A DNA stretch of 64,000 nucleotides from Diploscapter coronatus (Eukaryota; Nematoda; Chromadorea; Rhabditida; Rhabditidae): the NCBI GenBank assembly GCA_964036155.1, contig OZ038422.1, positions 60,535,201-60,599,200 of the forward strand. Reading direction: 5' to 3'. The notes beneath the pieces were generated by a model that was not told the origin of the DNA, searched no databases, and saw nothing but the letters and a program-made list of their open reading frames with translations. Each line of letters opens with the position of its first letter. Within the stretch, counting starts at the first letter, position 1. Made by a program: the position numbers and the translations under genes. Positions 12,531-23,972 of this stretch are shown here, piece after piece.

Positions 12531-13959
12531 TGTGGGAATTTTGGAGAAAATAGACGCCGAATATTTTCCCATCTCCCCGCTATTTCTCTCACTATCTCTT
12601 TATAATCACTAAATATTTTTTTCTTGCTGCTTCTAGGCTGTTGGTTAGTTTTCTAATGATAGTGAGAACCTGACAACCGTGAAAGATCTAAAAAATCGTA
12701 CTTCTCTCTAATAACTTTCACATATATTTCAATAGGAAATAGAAAAATGAAGATAATGATAGGTATTCTAAGCTAAAGAATGATTATCGTATTATCATAT
12801 TCCCTCTAATTGAAGGGAATGCCCTTCTATTTTTCAACCCTCTATTCTCGAAAAATTGAAATTTTCCAAACCACCATAACTCACCATCTAATGATCGTAA
12901 TCACTTCAAATCAAAACTAAATTCACTTCAAACTCTCTAAAGAATATAATAAAACATTTATTTATACGATTTGAGTTGGGCAATGTATAGATTTATGATT
13001 TTGGTATTTGAGGATGGACTTCTATCATAGGCTTTACGGTTTTGAAGAATAGTCAGTTCGTCCTTGAGCACAACCAGAATGACTTCTCTCACAATCAGCC
13101 GTTTGGCAAGCCATCATCAGATGACCGACTGGGGAGAGATTTATAAAGGAAAAAATAAGAAACAGTGAGAGATTTTGTCTGCATGCCCCTTCTACAAGGT
13201 ATATCCCAGCCAGCTTTGCTTCATTATGCTTCAGCATATCATGAAAAATGAAAGGATTTTGATGAGTAGAAGATGAAAATGTGAGAAATAGGTTCAAACT
13301 CTGGAGATTTTTTAAACCAAAATTTCGTGCAGCTGTTTACAATATCTATAAAATCTGTTATTTTCATAGGTAATTGCGTACTCAGTTATCCGTTGCATCC
13401 TCGATAAAATATCCAATCGATTGATATCGGCTGGCAATTTTTTCATCTCACTTCGCCTCCCCTTCGTTTATCCGTTTTCATTTTTCCTTTTCGGGCATCT
13501 CTCCTTAGCAAATCGCCCTTTTCTTCCCCTGCTCAGCGCCTCTCCAATGGCTGTCCAATTCCAGTCCATAGACAGTCAACCGCTACGCTGCCTCTGTAAA
13601 GCACTGTCCCTTCCTTCTCGCTTCCCTTCCTTAGACGCCAACTTCGGGCTTGATTTGGTGATTTATCATCTGCAGAACTGGCGTGGGTTAGAGAAGATCT
13701 TTGGCGTTGAAATAGAATAGCATTGCTAAAGAGAGATTCTGAAAAATCACTCCTAAAGGGATATCAATTAAAAGGAAAAACGACTGTTGAGAATGACGAT
13801 ACATCATGGATGAACTGTCTGCGTCAACGCTACTTCGTCGATTTCTAGATGACTGTCTATCTCTAATCATGTCTAGAGAGCGAAAGTTCCGTCCACTGAA
13901 GTCAAAGTTAAAAAGCGATTTTTCGTCATTTTTTTCAACATTTCTACACTGCTTCACCA
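12531..13959. other. Spacer between the inverted arms
   Basis: About 1.4 kb of unique-looking AT-rich DNA between the two arms. It contains a segment (13034-13297) related to a second locus at about 25650-25900. A minus-strand open frame of 124 codons at 13688-14062 overlaps the right arm; its counterpart in the left arm is broken, so I do not call it a gene. Confidence 0.5.
13034..13297 (-). repeat. Dispersed repeat copy 1 (pairs with 25.7 kb)
   Basis: Read on the minus strand, this segment aligns with the plus strand at about 25650-25900. Shared words include the ATGCTGAAGCATAATGAA versus ACGCTGAAGCGTGATGAA segment, TCTCTCACTGTTTCTT and ATCTCTCCCCAGTCGGTC versus ATCTCCCCAATCAGTCG. The frames around it differ between copies, which suggests a noncoding dispersed repeat. 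Confidence 0.6.
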
Positions 13960-14520
13960 CTTTTCCGAAACGCATCGCCGTAACTGCTTCTGGCGACTTT
14001 GTCAGCAACTGATAATGCTTTGCCAGAGACAAAGGTGGCCGATCAAAAACAGGTGAAACCAAAGATATTCAGCTCTTATCCGTCAGAAGAAAAAATAGCG
14101 TTGGATTAAGAGAGTTATTTCCTTATTCTCTTATATCCAAGCACTGCATGTCTCTCAGAATCGAAATGAAATTGCGATGATAGTCCTCGATTCCTTGATT
14201 TCGTCAGAGGTGGCCATAAGAAAGACAGATTAACCAGACCGACGGACAGGTTCTTCTGACAGATAGAGAAGAAAGATTTAGCCCTATCAGTTAGTAGAAG
14301 AAAGATGAAATAGTATGGGATATGAAGAGATTTTCTTTTTGTTCTTTGTCTGTGTCTCTCCTCCTATACGGCTTTCATATCTTCCTAAATATATCGTCAT
14401 CGATTACCTCCCGATGCCTGTTTGAAAAGGAGACACGCTCGTAAAAAATCAATAAATCCGTAAACATGTATAAAAAACAGAGTAATGAAAAATAGAATCA
14501 GCACGGAAAAAATTGGCATA
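13960..14520 (-). repeat. Right arm of the long inverted repeat
   Basis: Reverse complement of 11945-12530. The arm covers the last coding segment of a minus-strand gene fragment (stop at 14397) and about 430 bp downstream of it, so the repeat looks like an inverted duplication of a gene's 3' end. I find no clear target-site duplication at the outer boundaries. Confidence 0.8.
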
Positions 14521-14916
14521 AAACACATGTTGTAATTGACGAAAGTTGACCAGAATAGGAGTAGGAGTCGACTCAAATCTGTCATAAATGAATGATCCGA
14601 ATTAGGCGTCCGGACTACTTCGGAAAGTTTGCCCTCGGTGAATGCATTTTCCAAAAAGTATGTAATATGTAAGCAATAATTTGGGAGAATTCTTGAAATT
14701 ATGAGTTTCGTGTAGAATGCACTAACAATAAGATAGGAAAGACATTTTCAGCTGGACATCTCTTGGTTGAATCTCTAAATAAATATCCTGTCCTAAGTTT
14801 AAAGTAGAAATTTCGAATTTTTCGAGAAATTTTGAATTTAGCTCATCCTTGTGATGACAACTGGCGAATTGATGGTAAATACATCTAAGATGATAATCGT
14901 TGTCAGAATCTTTCAT
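14397..14916 (-). pseudogene. Fragment of an unrecognised membrane-protein gene
   Basis: Two minus-strand coding-like segments lie close together. The upstream one (14722-14916) is polar, starting MKDSDNDYHLRC. The downstream one (14397-14654) ends in a strongly hydrophobic helix (FSVLILFFITLFFIHVYGF) followed by DFLRACLLFKQASGGNR and a stop. I could not find a convincing splice junction joining them. The C-terminal segment is kept in frame in the inverted copy at 11962-12068, so the amino-acid sequence was under selection at some point or the duplication is young. No family is recognised. It could be a living gene whose intron I failed to place. Confidence 0.35.
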
Positions 14917-15400
14917 CCTTTGCGCTTTTCCGAACTAGCCAAACTCGATTTACATGATATCAGCTGCGCTTTAGCCTCTCTATTCTCATTCCTCAAGCTA
15001 AATCTTCAATAAAAATCGAATCATGCAAAGAAGAAAACCAGGTATCAGCCAAGGGCTAGTGTGGGCGGTGTCAACATCCTTGGGTATATATTTAATCCTA
15101 AAGTGGAATTCATTCATTACTTTTCTTATATCCTTCCATCAATCGTATTTATTTTGAATAACTAGAGTGGGGCGTAGTTTATTATCAAATAGTGGCGAGC
15201 ACAACTTCGTCTTCGAAGATTTTTAAGTCCAAGACTTCGAACATGTCTTCATTATTATTTTTTTTATTTCTGCCTTTTCACGCATCTGCTATCAGAAATT
15301 CCTTTTCATGGATCTTGATATCTCCATAGGAAAATTATAACAATTTATCTCAAAATTACAAATTGCCTAAAATTCGAAGAATAAATTATCGACTTTTTAG
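14917..15400 (+). promoter_or_regulatory. Upstream region of C-type lectin gene 1
   Basis: Promoter-like DNA shared with the sequence upstream of lectin gene 2: the segment around 15170-15260, including GTGGCGAGCACAACTTCGTC, recurs at 20285. A TATA-like stretch (GGGTATATATTTAA) lies at 15083. The acceptor GACTTTTTAG ending at 15400, with no local donor, recurs before all three lectin genes and is best read as the trans-splice site. Confidence 0.5.
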
Positions 15401-15418
15401 ATCGCAATATTGTCAACA

Positions 15419-18400
15419 ATGATGAGTTTCGTAATCTTCGTGTTGCTCTTCAAATGGTCGAACTCTTGCCTGACAACACCGGACATGGACCTGCCTCCTG
15501 TTCAACCCACTACTGAACCAGGTAAATTATCACTGCGTATTAAATGAATTTTCTACTTTTGAAAAGATCAGCTACGTATGGCTTTTCCAAATGTTATCTC
15601 TTCACAATGAATATGGAGTGGGCTTATAATTCAATCTGGTCTAGATTTTTTGGCAAGTCGGTCATCACATTGTTTTGTAAAATCTCACAATCGTCGGTTC
15701 AGACTACCGACATTAAAGTCTAAAATAAAGCATAAAATTACGCAAGCTCAACAACAATAGATATAGATACGACGGTGTCCACATCGACACCTACAACCAC
15801 GTCCACGTCCACGTCCACATCGACGTCCACATCTACATCAACGTCCACAACGACCACATCCACAACAACAACGACAACGACAACAACTACTACAACCGGA
15901 TGTGTTCCATATCCAGGTCCAATAGCTGATTATCCTAAGTCTTAACAACTTTTCAAGCTAACCAAAATAGGTACCGTCCGACTCCAAATTTTATGTAAAT
16001 AAATAATAGATGCCTCTGGCTTCAATTTAAGCCCAAATTTTGATAGACTACCTATGAAAATATTCTCGTGTTATTTTCTTGAAAATTGACATTAAATTTT
16101 GATTTTTAGGTACCGGTACTTGTTTCGCAAATTCAGCTCTACTAGCTTGTTGTGGTAAGTCTTGACTATTCTTCAAGCCAACCATTCTATTATCAACTCA
16201 AGAGGAAATCTATTACCCGAGTCCATAAATTTCATGAGCCTTTTCCGGAGAAATCACTATTTTCTAGAAAAACTACTGTATATGTTCTGAGAACATACTC
16301 ATTCATTAAATTCAATTAAAATTCGTACATCAAATTTGTAGGAATAATGCGTGAATTACAAAGAAAGCGTTATCACTTCTTTTCAACCGAACTTAGGCAT
16401 CAATATCGAATTTACATGAATAAACGACCAAATCGTCTTTCAAAAAATAGCATGATCTTACTCTTCCTCAATGGAGGAAAATGCCTTCTTCTTCAAGCAA
16501 AAATCGTTTTTTAAATCTAAATTCAACAATTTCAGATGCACAATGTCCTGCTGGCTGGGAATTTGTTAACGGCAAATGCTATCAGGTGATCGTTGAATAT
16601 CATTTTCGCTTTAATTTCATTTTGTGAATAGCAAGGATTTTACAGTATATTGGTACTAGTGCCACTTGGAACGCAGCAGCTACGAACTGCATGGGGTTAT
16701 GCACCCCTCCCTCCTCAATGTGCCATCTAGCAAGGCTTTATAGCCAACAGCAAGGGCTGGACTTATGGGGTTATGGTAAAGAATTTCATGAGAATTTATT
16801 GATATATGAATTAATTTGGAACATTCGAATTCTAAACTGCGTGTTTTTTTTTTCATTTTGCGGCATTAATAAGACTGCTCACAAAAGAAGCTAATGATTA
16901 GAGGGGCCAAATCAATTTTCAACATTGATTTTAACGTTTAAATTTGGTATCAGTCTGATCATCGGACTCATGCTGATCTCAAAACTTTTTAGATCTTATT
17001 GAAAGATGTAATTTAACATAAAACTCATCAAAATTATGTCAAAACTGGCTAAAATTTCTTACTAACTTAATTTTATTCAAAATTAAACAGGATACTTAAA
17101 AGCATCTACTGATTTTCTTTTCAGTGGTGTCGCAGAACCCCGCTGAAAACCTAATTCATATTGATGTACAGAAAATCGCAGGTAACCCTAATGTAAGTCA
17201 TCATTCTACTTATAGGCAATTTTGAAAGTAGAACGATAGAAACATACGAAAATAGTAAAGGGTCAGGGGAGGGTAGGCTAGAGCATCTTTTATCATATTA
17301 TTTCGTATGTTCCTGATTTATCGTTCTACATTTCCAGGTTGCCTACTATGATTAGTTCAAGGATATTTGTTTTCATACTTTTCATCGCTCGGTATTTTTA
17401 TCTATAAAAAATTTAGAATCTCGAAGACAGTGCTGGGCAGCAATATGCGTGCCCCCTTTGGGATACTTCCGTTGGGTAAGTAAAAAAGTTTCTGTAACCA
17501 TGGTTTTAATTGAATAATTGAATAAAAAATCTAGCAAGAGTACCTTCGACTCTTTTAGAGATCTGGATTGGAACAGTGGGCATGGTTCGTGCTGAAGCCG
17601 CAAATGTTAAGGTTTAGTCGAGATTCTCGTATGGCGATCACGACGAATCTTGAACATTCGCGCACATCAGCACGAATCATGATCACTCATAAATCCAGGC
17701 CTCGAATACATATTAAAAAAAGAATAAGATATAATGAATGATTGAATTTTCAACTAGTGGATAATTATTAATTATATTTAGGCAGCCGAGTAAGAAATTT
17801 AGTTAATTGCAACGGAAGAAGAGTTGATTTTCAAAAATGTACAATATCGCAATACCAAATCTTCATATTTTATAGTAGTGCGTTTATGAAAATCAATTCT
17901 TCAATTTCCCGATGCGCTTTACTAAATTCCTTCAGGTAACGGTCCAAACGAGGATTGTAGTTGGGTGAGTCATATTTTAATCTATTTAAATATTTATCTT
18001 TTATAAAATATATCGTTGCACAAAAATGAATTTGTACCGAGTGGATCATTTTTGAAGATCGAAAAATTATTTTATTTTGATGAATTACCGTGATCACCTA
18101 TTTCCTAAAATTTACTTGACTTCTCTACTTATAATATTTGAAGCTGACTTAGATCAAGGAAAAACGAATTAAATATCATTAAATGCCGAAATTAATAACA
18201 ACCCAAATGCACGTTTTATAATGAATATTTTAGATGGGTTCAAGTGGATTATGGGGCGACGAGTTTGTAAGACTAAGTTTAATCTGAAAATAGAAGTTCC
18301 GTCAATTTTCTAATAGTCTTTTTTATTTTTAAGAGGTTGAAAATTAAAAGCTCCAAGAAATCTATTACAGTTTTTACGGTATGAAATATTTTAGTTAAAA

Positions 18401-18519
18401 AATAATTAGAAAATGAAAGACAAAAATTTCCTAAAATCATATTCAATATTTAGTGCACAGATAATATTAACTATGCCTGCGAAACGGACGAACGGACTAC
18501 CGCGATATGCCCTCCTTGA
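15419..18519 (+). CDS. Secreted C-type lectin with Thr/Ser-rich linker (gene 1)
   Basis: Exons 15419-15521, 15767-15916, 16110-16154, 16536-16585, 16646-16775, 17125-17192, 17417-17475, 17535-17584, 17936-17964, 18234-18266 and 18454-18519 join in phase to 260 residues. Order: signal peptide (MMSFVIFVLLFKWSNSC), short Pro-rich stretch, about 40 Thr/Ser-dominated residues, then one C-type lectin domain. Domain marks: CPAGWEFVNGKCYQ, TWNAAATNC, HLARLYSQQQG, DLDWNSGHGNGPNEDC, GLWGDEFC and NYACE. The calcium-site EPN/QPD and WND triads are not canonical, so sugar binding is uncertain. Many nematode genes of this family are expressed in gut or skin and change on infection; no such role can be read from this DNA. 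Exons 2 and 3 are unusual (see repeat at 15967). The donor after exon 8 could be CATG|GTTCGT or AACA|GTGGGC. Confidence 0.75.
15967..16114 (+). repeat. Repeat fragment supplying a 3' splice site in lectin gene 1
   Basis: Sequence from GGTACCGTCCGACTCC to TTTTTAGGTACC matches, in inverse orientation, about 50992-51140 inside the spacer of the TTAA-flanked element, and less completely 24450-24570. Genes 2 and 3 lack it at this point. The exon 3 acceptor (ATTTTTAG at 16109) lies within it, and the repeat separates two alternative linker tails, one like that of gene 2 (PGP.A) and one like that of gene 3 (CFANS). Confidence 0.7.
17213..17345 (+). repeat. Hairpin element in lectin gene 1 intron 6
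   Basis: The left side (TAGGCAATTTTGAAAGTAG and following) is complementary to the right side (GTTCTACATTTCCAGGTTGCCTA and preceding), with loop near 17260-17295. The whole element is about 133 bp with terminal TAGGCAA/TTGCCTA and lies about 20 bp after the donor. The same element occupies the same intron in genes 2 and 3. Confidence 0.8.
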
Positions 18520-18589
18520 TTATCCTTCTTATCTGATATTTTATTTTTTAAATCAAAACTATAAATAAAAATTTTTTATCAAAAAGTTG

Positions 18590-19395
18590 AAATGAAAATA
18601 GATCGAAAGCTATAGTTCACTAATAAAGTTGCTTAACGTTCTTCAGAGAAGTCAGATCAATTTAGTTTTATTTCCGAAACGAGTATCGACGGGTGAGGCT
18701 GGGCGTGCATGCTTTGCTTTCTCGAGATTCAAACTGCAGATGAATGACGAAACGGGAATCATAGTATTTCACAAAGAGAACTAAACTTGAAACGCCTTAT
18801 TCAAGCATCACGGTGCTTTGAGTTGTGAAATAGGACTAAGGACCAAAGTCGATTGAATCAGAGGACCTCGAGTCTGCACCTTTTCTTTGAGACTGGTTTT
18901 TCCTGACATTCACTCTTTAATTTTTGCGAAGAAGTGCACTCCAAAATTTGTATTGTTTTTTTGGTTATTGGAATGAATCTTAAGACATTGAAGATATTTC
19001 TTTTAAGATGTTGAGGACAATTTTGCAAGGTTAACTGAATGGATTCCATTCTGGGTTGAATTAAATCGAACTAACATCACTAACGTAAACCAATACACCC
19101 ACCCAGCCTTGATCAGCTAGCACGAATCTTCGCGATAAAAATATAAATCACGAAATTTTGAAAATTATTTATTCGTAGAAGTCGTGACTAAGAATAAATT
19201 TGAGCAGACCGTTTTTCTTAACATGTACACGATTTTCATCTTTGAAAAGATATGAAGAATGTTTGAAACTAGATAAAGATACGGAACAACGACTATTTTG
19301 GGCTTGGAATTTAAATATTACCGCCTATATTTCTAGGAGAATTTAAAAGGGATTATCATATTCTTGGAAATTCACCAATCGGATTCATTGGAAAA
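18590..19395 (+). repeat. Duplicated 3' flank of lectin gene 1
   Basis: About 800 bp beginning in the 3' UTR match 31873-32675 downstream of gene 3. By eye the first 360 bp or so are identical apart from one T in a homopolymer (seven T at 18957, six in the other copy), then identity falls. The second half encodes an open frame in the other copy (32173-32406, ending NQYIHPALIS) that is shifted here by the homopolymer, so any coding content is at least broken in this copy. Confidence 0.8.
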
Positions 19396-20740
19396 CTCAA
19401 ATAATTAGATTTTTCATTTTGGTGAATCAAATTTTCAAGGATATTACATTAATCTTTCCCGAAAAACTATCTAGTAATAAAGAATATTGATCAAGTTTTA
19501 CGAAAAAGTAGAAAAATCCTGATTTTCCCCTACATTAAAGTAAATCTGCAGAAATGTAGTAAGCATCCTCACAGGGGTCCCTTTTATGCATTTTTCCGTA
19601 GGGCATTCGAATAGGTTTCTTCACTACTAATTTGAAATATTTTGATCAAATTTGGTATTAACTTTTCGTGGTGTTGAACAAGGTTGACTATTTATAACTA
19701 AATAAACGGTTCCTTTTTGACAATTTATAATTTTTAATTTCAAATAATCTGTAGCAAACTGCTATTATTTGTGTCAGTTTTGCGTCAACTTGAATTTACC
19801 TCTTATATTTAGCCTATAATTTTCCAGGTTGTTTGCAATAGTAGAAACTTACGACTCTTTATTTAAAAAAAATGTGTCTGAAAACCTTCAATCGTCGAGA
19901 TATATAATTTACTCGTGCTCCTTTTCTGATTTTGATAAACGGAAGTAATTCTAAATATGATCTTAATTTTAAGAATTAGTGATCATACAGCCACTTTCAA
20001 AAATGAGCATTCTAATTGTAATTCTGAGAGTTTCTTCAACGTCTGAATTCTTGCTCAAAAATAATGATGTCAAAGTAGATGACTCATTATAATCGACCAA
20101 TAATATCGAATTTAGTTTACTTGAGATAAAAAATATTTAGTAGAGGTAATTAAAATTCTAACAGCCAGCCGAAAGCTGGCACTAGAACGACGAGCGAGGA
20201 AGTTCTAGTTTCTCTTATATCTTTTCATTATTCGCATTTATTTTGAATAACCAAAGTTGGGAGATACTGTTTATTATCAAATAGTGGCGAGCACAACTTC
20301 GTCTTCGAAGATCTTTAAATCCAAGACTTCGACACATGTCTTCATTATTAAATTTTCCAAATTTCTGCTTTCTCACACATTTGCTATCAAAATTTCAATA
20401 CGCAGAAAAGACTAATTACAAGTTTCGAATCTAAAGGCCTGCTGGAAAGAAATCATACGACCAGAACGCCCATTACAACTTCTAATGCGAAGGACGCCCA
20501 CTTTTTAGATATCCAAATTTTGTAATAACCCTCTAAAAAGTGAAGTCTTTCGCAACAGATCTATCCAAGCTAGATGTTACATAAGAAAGGTGTCCAGTTG
20601 TGCGACGCGTTTTTTAAAAATTATTATTATTATTATTAATTTAATAATTAATTCATTTACCCTTTTGATTATTTTCCCACTAGCAAAGATCTGGAGCATC
20701 TGCCTCCTATCAGGCTCTGCTTCTCTCTCTCTACCTTTTC
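19396..20740. other. Intergenic DNA between lectin genes 1 and 2
   Basis: No coding region seen. The segment 20200-20360 repeats the promoter-side sequence found upstream of gene 1 (15120-15260), including the GAGCACAACTTCGTCTTCGAAG word. An ATT triplet tract lies at 20619-20640. Confidence 0.5.
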
Positions 20741-20746
20741 CAATCA

Positions 20747-20991
20747 TATAAAAGTGAGAGAGGAGCAGGTAGCGGGGCTTCTTCTTCTCCGCATACTGTT
20801 CTGATACTTCTCTAATACGGTCCTTCGATTCTATTTGGTTCCTCGATTTGACCCTGTCTTTCTACTGTTCCTTTTTGATTAATCTTGATATCTCTATGGA
20901 AAAATTATAAACATTTATCTAAAAATTACAAATTGCCAAAAATTCGAAGAATAAATCATCGACTTTTTAGGTCGCAATATTCTCAACTGAA
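20747..20991 (+). promoter_or_regulatory. TATA-containing promoter and trans-splice acceptor of lectin gene 2
   Basis: TATAAAAG at 20747-20754 follows a CT-rich tract. The next 230 bp (CATACTGTTCTGATACTTCT, then TTCGATTCTATTTGGTTCCTC and so on) are closely matched upstream of gene 3. The acceptor GACTTTTTAG ends at 20970, 21 bp before the ATG at 20992. Confidence 0.6.
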
Positions 20992-23972
20992 ATGTTCAAT
21001 TTTGCAATTCTTCTGTGGCTCTTCAAATGTTCGAATGCCTGTCTACCAACGGTTCCATATATGGATCTACCTGCTGTGCAAATCACTATTAACGTCGATA
21101 TTGTAACAAGTAAATTATCACTGCATATTAAATGAATTTTCGACTTTTGAAAAGATCAGCCACATATGACTTTTCCAAATTTTGTCTCTTCACAATGAAT
21201 GTAGAATGGCCTTATAATTCAATCTGGTCTAGATTTTTTGGCAAGTCGGCTATCACATTGTTTTGTAAAATCTCATAATCGTCGGTTCAGACTACCGACA
21301 TTAAAGTCTAAAGTAAAACATAAAATTGCGCAAACTCAATAACAATATATATAGATACAACAATCACCATGCTCTGATTACAGCTGACTATAATTCGTCC
21401 ACATCTAGTACTACAACCGAGTGTGTCCAAGATCCAGGTCCATTAGCTGAATGTCGTAAGTCTTAACAATTTTTCAAGCCAACCATTTTATTAGCAATCC
21501 AAGAGGAAATCTATTGCCTGAGTCCATAAATTTCATGGACCTTTTTCAGAGGAATCATTTTGTTTTCTGAAAAAACTACTGTATATGTTCCGAGAGCATA
21601 TTCATTCATTAAATTCGATTGAAATTCATATCAAATTTGTAGGAATAGTGTATAAATTACAAAGAAAACGTTATCACTTCTTTCTAACAGAACTTAGCTA
21701 TCAATATCAAATTTACATGAATAAACGACCAAATCGCTTTTCAAAAATAGCATGATCTTACTCTTTCTCGATAATAATTCACTGTGGTTAAAGAGTAAAG
21801 GAAAATGCCTTTTTCTTCAAGCAAAAAACGTGTTTCAAATCTAAATTCAACAATTTCAGAGGCACAATGTCCTTCTGGTGGCTGGGAATTTATTGAAGGC
21901 AAATGCTATCAGGTGATCGCTGAATATCATTTTCGTTTTGTCGATACCAAGGATTTTACAGTATTTTGATGTTATGGTCAATTGGAACACAGCAGCTACA
22001 AACTGCATGCAATTATGCTCAATGTGCCATCTACCAAGACTTTATAGCCAACAACAAGGCATAGACTTAGCGGAATATGGTAAGGAATTTCATGAGAATT
22101 TATTAATGTATAAATTGATTTCTAAATTGCGTGTTTTTTTCATTTTGCAGCATTAATAAGACTACTCACAAAAGAAGCTAATGGTTAGAGGTTAATTAAT
22201 TTTCAACATTGATTTTAACGTTTAAATTCGGTATCAGTCTGATCATCGGACTCATGCTGATCTCAAAACTTTTTAGATCTTATTGAAAGATGTAATTTAA
22301 CATAAAACTCATCCAAATTATGTCGAAACTGGCCAAAATTTCTTACCAACTAAATCCTATCCAAAATTAAACAAGACGATTAAAATCATCTATTGATTTT
22401 TCTCTTTTTCAGCGATTATGAAGCATGGCTCTTTCGTTCCCGTTTATATTGATACACATAAAATCCCAGCTGATCCTACTGTGAGTCATCATTCTACTTA
22501 TAGGCAATTTTGAAAGTAGAACGATAGAAACATACGAAAATAGTAAAGGGTTAGGGGAGGGTAGGCTAGAGCATCTTTTACCATATTATTCGTATGTTCC
22601 TATGATTTATCGTTCTACATTTCCAGGTTGCCTACTATGATTAGTTCAAGGATATTTGCTTTCATACTTTTATCGCTCTATTTTTATCTATATAAATTTA
22701 GGGAATGAATGTAGAAGACAGTGATGGCAAGGAATATGTGTGTACCTTTTGGGCCAGCACGTAAGTAAACAAAAGTTTCTCTGTAACCATGGTTTTAATT
22801 GAATAATTGAATCAAACATCTATAGCAAGAGTACCCTCGACTCTTTTAGAGATCTGGATTGGAACAGTGGGCATGGCTCGTGTTGATGCCGCAAATGTTA
22901 AGGTTTGGTCGAGATTCTCGTATAGCGATCGCGACGAATCTCAAACATTCGCGCACATCAGCACGAATCATGACCACTCATAAATCCAGGCCTCGAACAC
23001 ATATAAAAAAAAAGAATAGGACATGATAAATGATTGAATTTTCAACTAGTGGGTAATTATTAATTATATTTAGACAGCCGGGTAAGAAATTTAGTTAATC
23101 GCAACGGAATAAGAATTGATTTTCAAAAATGCACAAATATTGCAATACCAAACCTCTATTTATAGTAGTGCGTTTATGAAAGTCAGTTCTTCAATTTCCC
23201 AATGCGCTTTACTAAATTCCTTCAGATAACCAGGGTGGAAGACAGAGTTGTGGTAATGTGAGTCATATTTTTAATCCATTTAAATATTTACCTTTTATTA
23301 AAAATATATCGTTGGATAAAAATGAATTAACTTATACCGAGTAGATCATTTTCGAAAATCTAAAAATTATTGTCTTGATGAGAGTTGTTAATGCTATTTC
23401 GATGAATTACCGTGATCACCTATTTCCTAAAATTTACTTGACTTCTCTACTTATAATATTTGAAGCTAACTTAGATCAAGGAAAAACGAATTAAATATCA
23501 TTAAATGCCGAAATTAATAACAGCCCAAATGCATGTTTTTATATGGATATTTTAGATATATCCATATGGACGTTGGGATGACATCGTTGTAAGATTAAGT
23601 TTAATCTCTGAAAATACGAATGCCGTAAATTCTCTAATAGAATCTTTTTTTAGAGGTTGAAAATTAAAAGCTCCAAGGCATCTATTACAGATTTTACGGT
23701 ATGAAGTATTTTCGTTAAAAAATAACCAGAAACACGGAAGGCAAGAGAAAATATGTATGCTCAGGTTTGAGAGATTTGACACGATATTAGATTCGTTTAA
23801 ATTCTTAAAGAAATATCATTTTTGATTACTAAAGGCTCGTGAAAATAGTTCCGAAACTATCACGCACCCTATAAAAGAATTTCCTAAAATCATATTCAAT
23901 ATTTAGTGCGACGCTGCTCTTTCTTGCTATGCCTGCGAAACGGACGAACGGACTGGCATGACATGCTCTTGA
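20992..23972 (+). CDS. Secreted C-type lectin, short linker (gene 2)
   Basis: Paralogue of gene 1. Exons 20992-21109, 21384-21455, 21860-21912, 21962-22079, 22413-22480, 22702-22760, 22826-22875, 23226-23257, 23556-23588 and 23907-23972 join to 222 residues. Signal peptide MFNFAILLWLFKCSNAC is followed by a short linker (TDYNSSTSSTTTE) and the lectin domain: CPSGGWEFIEGKCYQ, NWNTAATNC, HLPRLYSQQQG, DLDWNSGHDNQGG, WDDIVC and CYACE. The acceptor equivalent to gene 1 exon 2 (ending at 21356) would run into a TGA within nine codons; an acceptor 27 bp further on (ATTACAG, ending 21383) keeps the frame and removes that part of the linker. Exon 7 must end either at 22875 with a GC donor or at 22866 with a weak GT donor; both keep frame. 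Transcript data are needed to choose. Confidence 0.7.
22501..22634 (+). repeat. Hairpin element in lectin gene 2 intron 5
   Basis: Same TAGGCAA...TTGCCTA element as at 17213-17345, in the equivalent intron. Its stem pairing is preserved. Confidence 0.8.

Noticed and set aside
13688..14062. 124-codon minus-strand frame near the inverted repeat
   Set aside because: The related stretch in the left arm is broken by stops and there is no family resemblance, so it is more likely an incidental open frame.
15767..15897. Tandem short repeats suggesting a CRISPR or satellite array
   Set aside because: The repeat is an in-frame Thr/Ser codon tract with no spacers, in a eukaryotic gene.
17581..17600. 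TGA after GHGSC as the natural end of the lectin genes
   Set aside because: Reading through the next splice junction yields the expected lectin-domain second half (NEDC, WGDE, CE), so that TGA lies in an intron.
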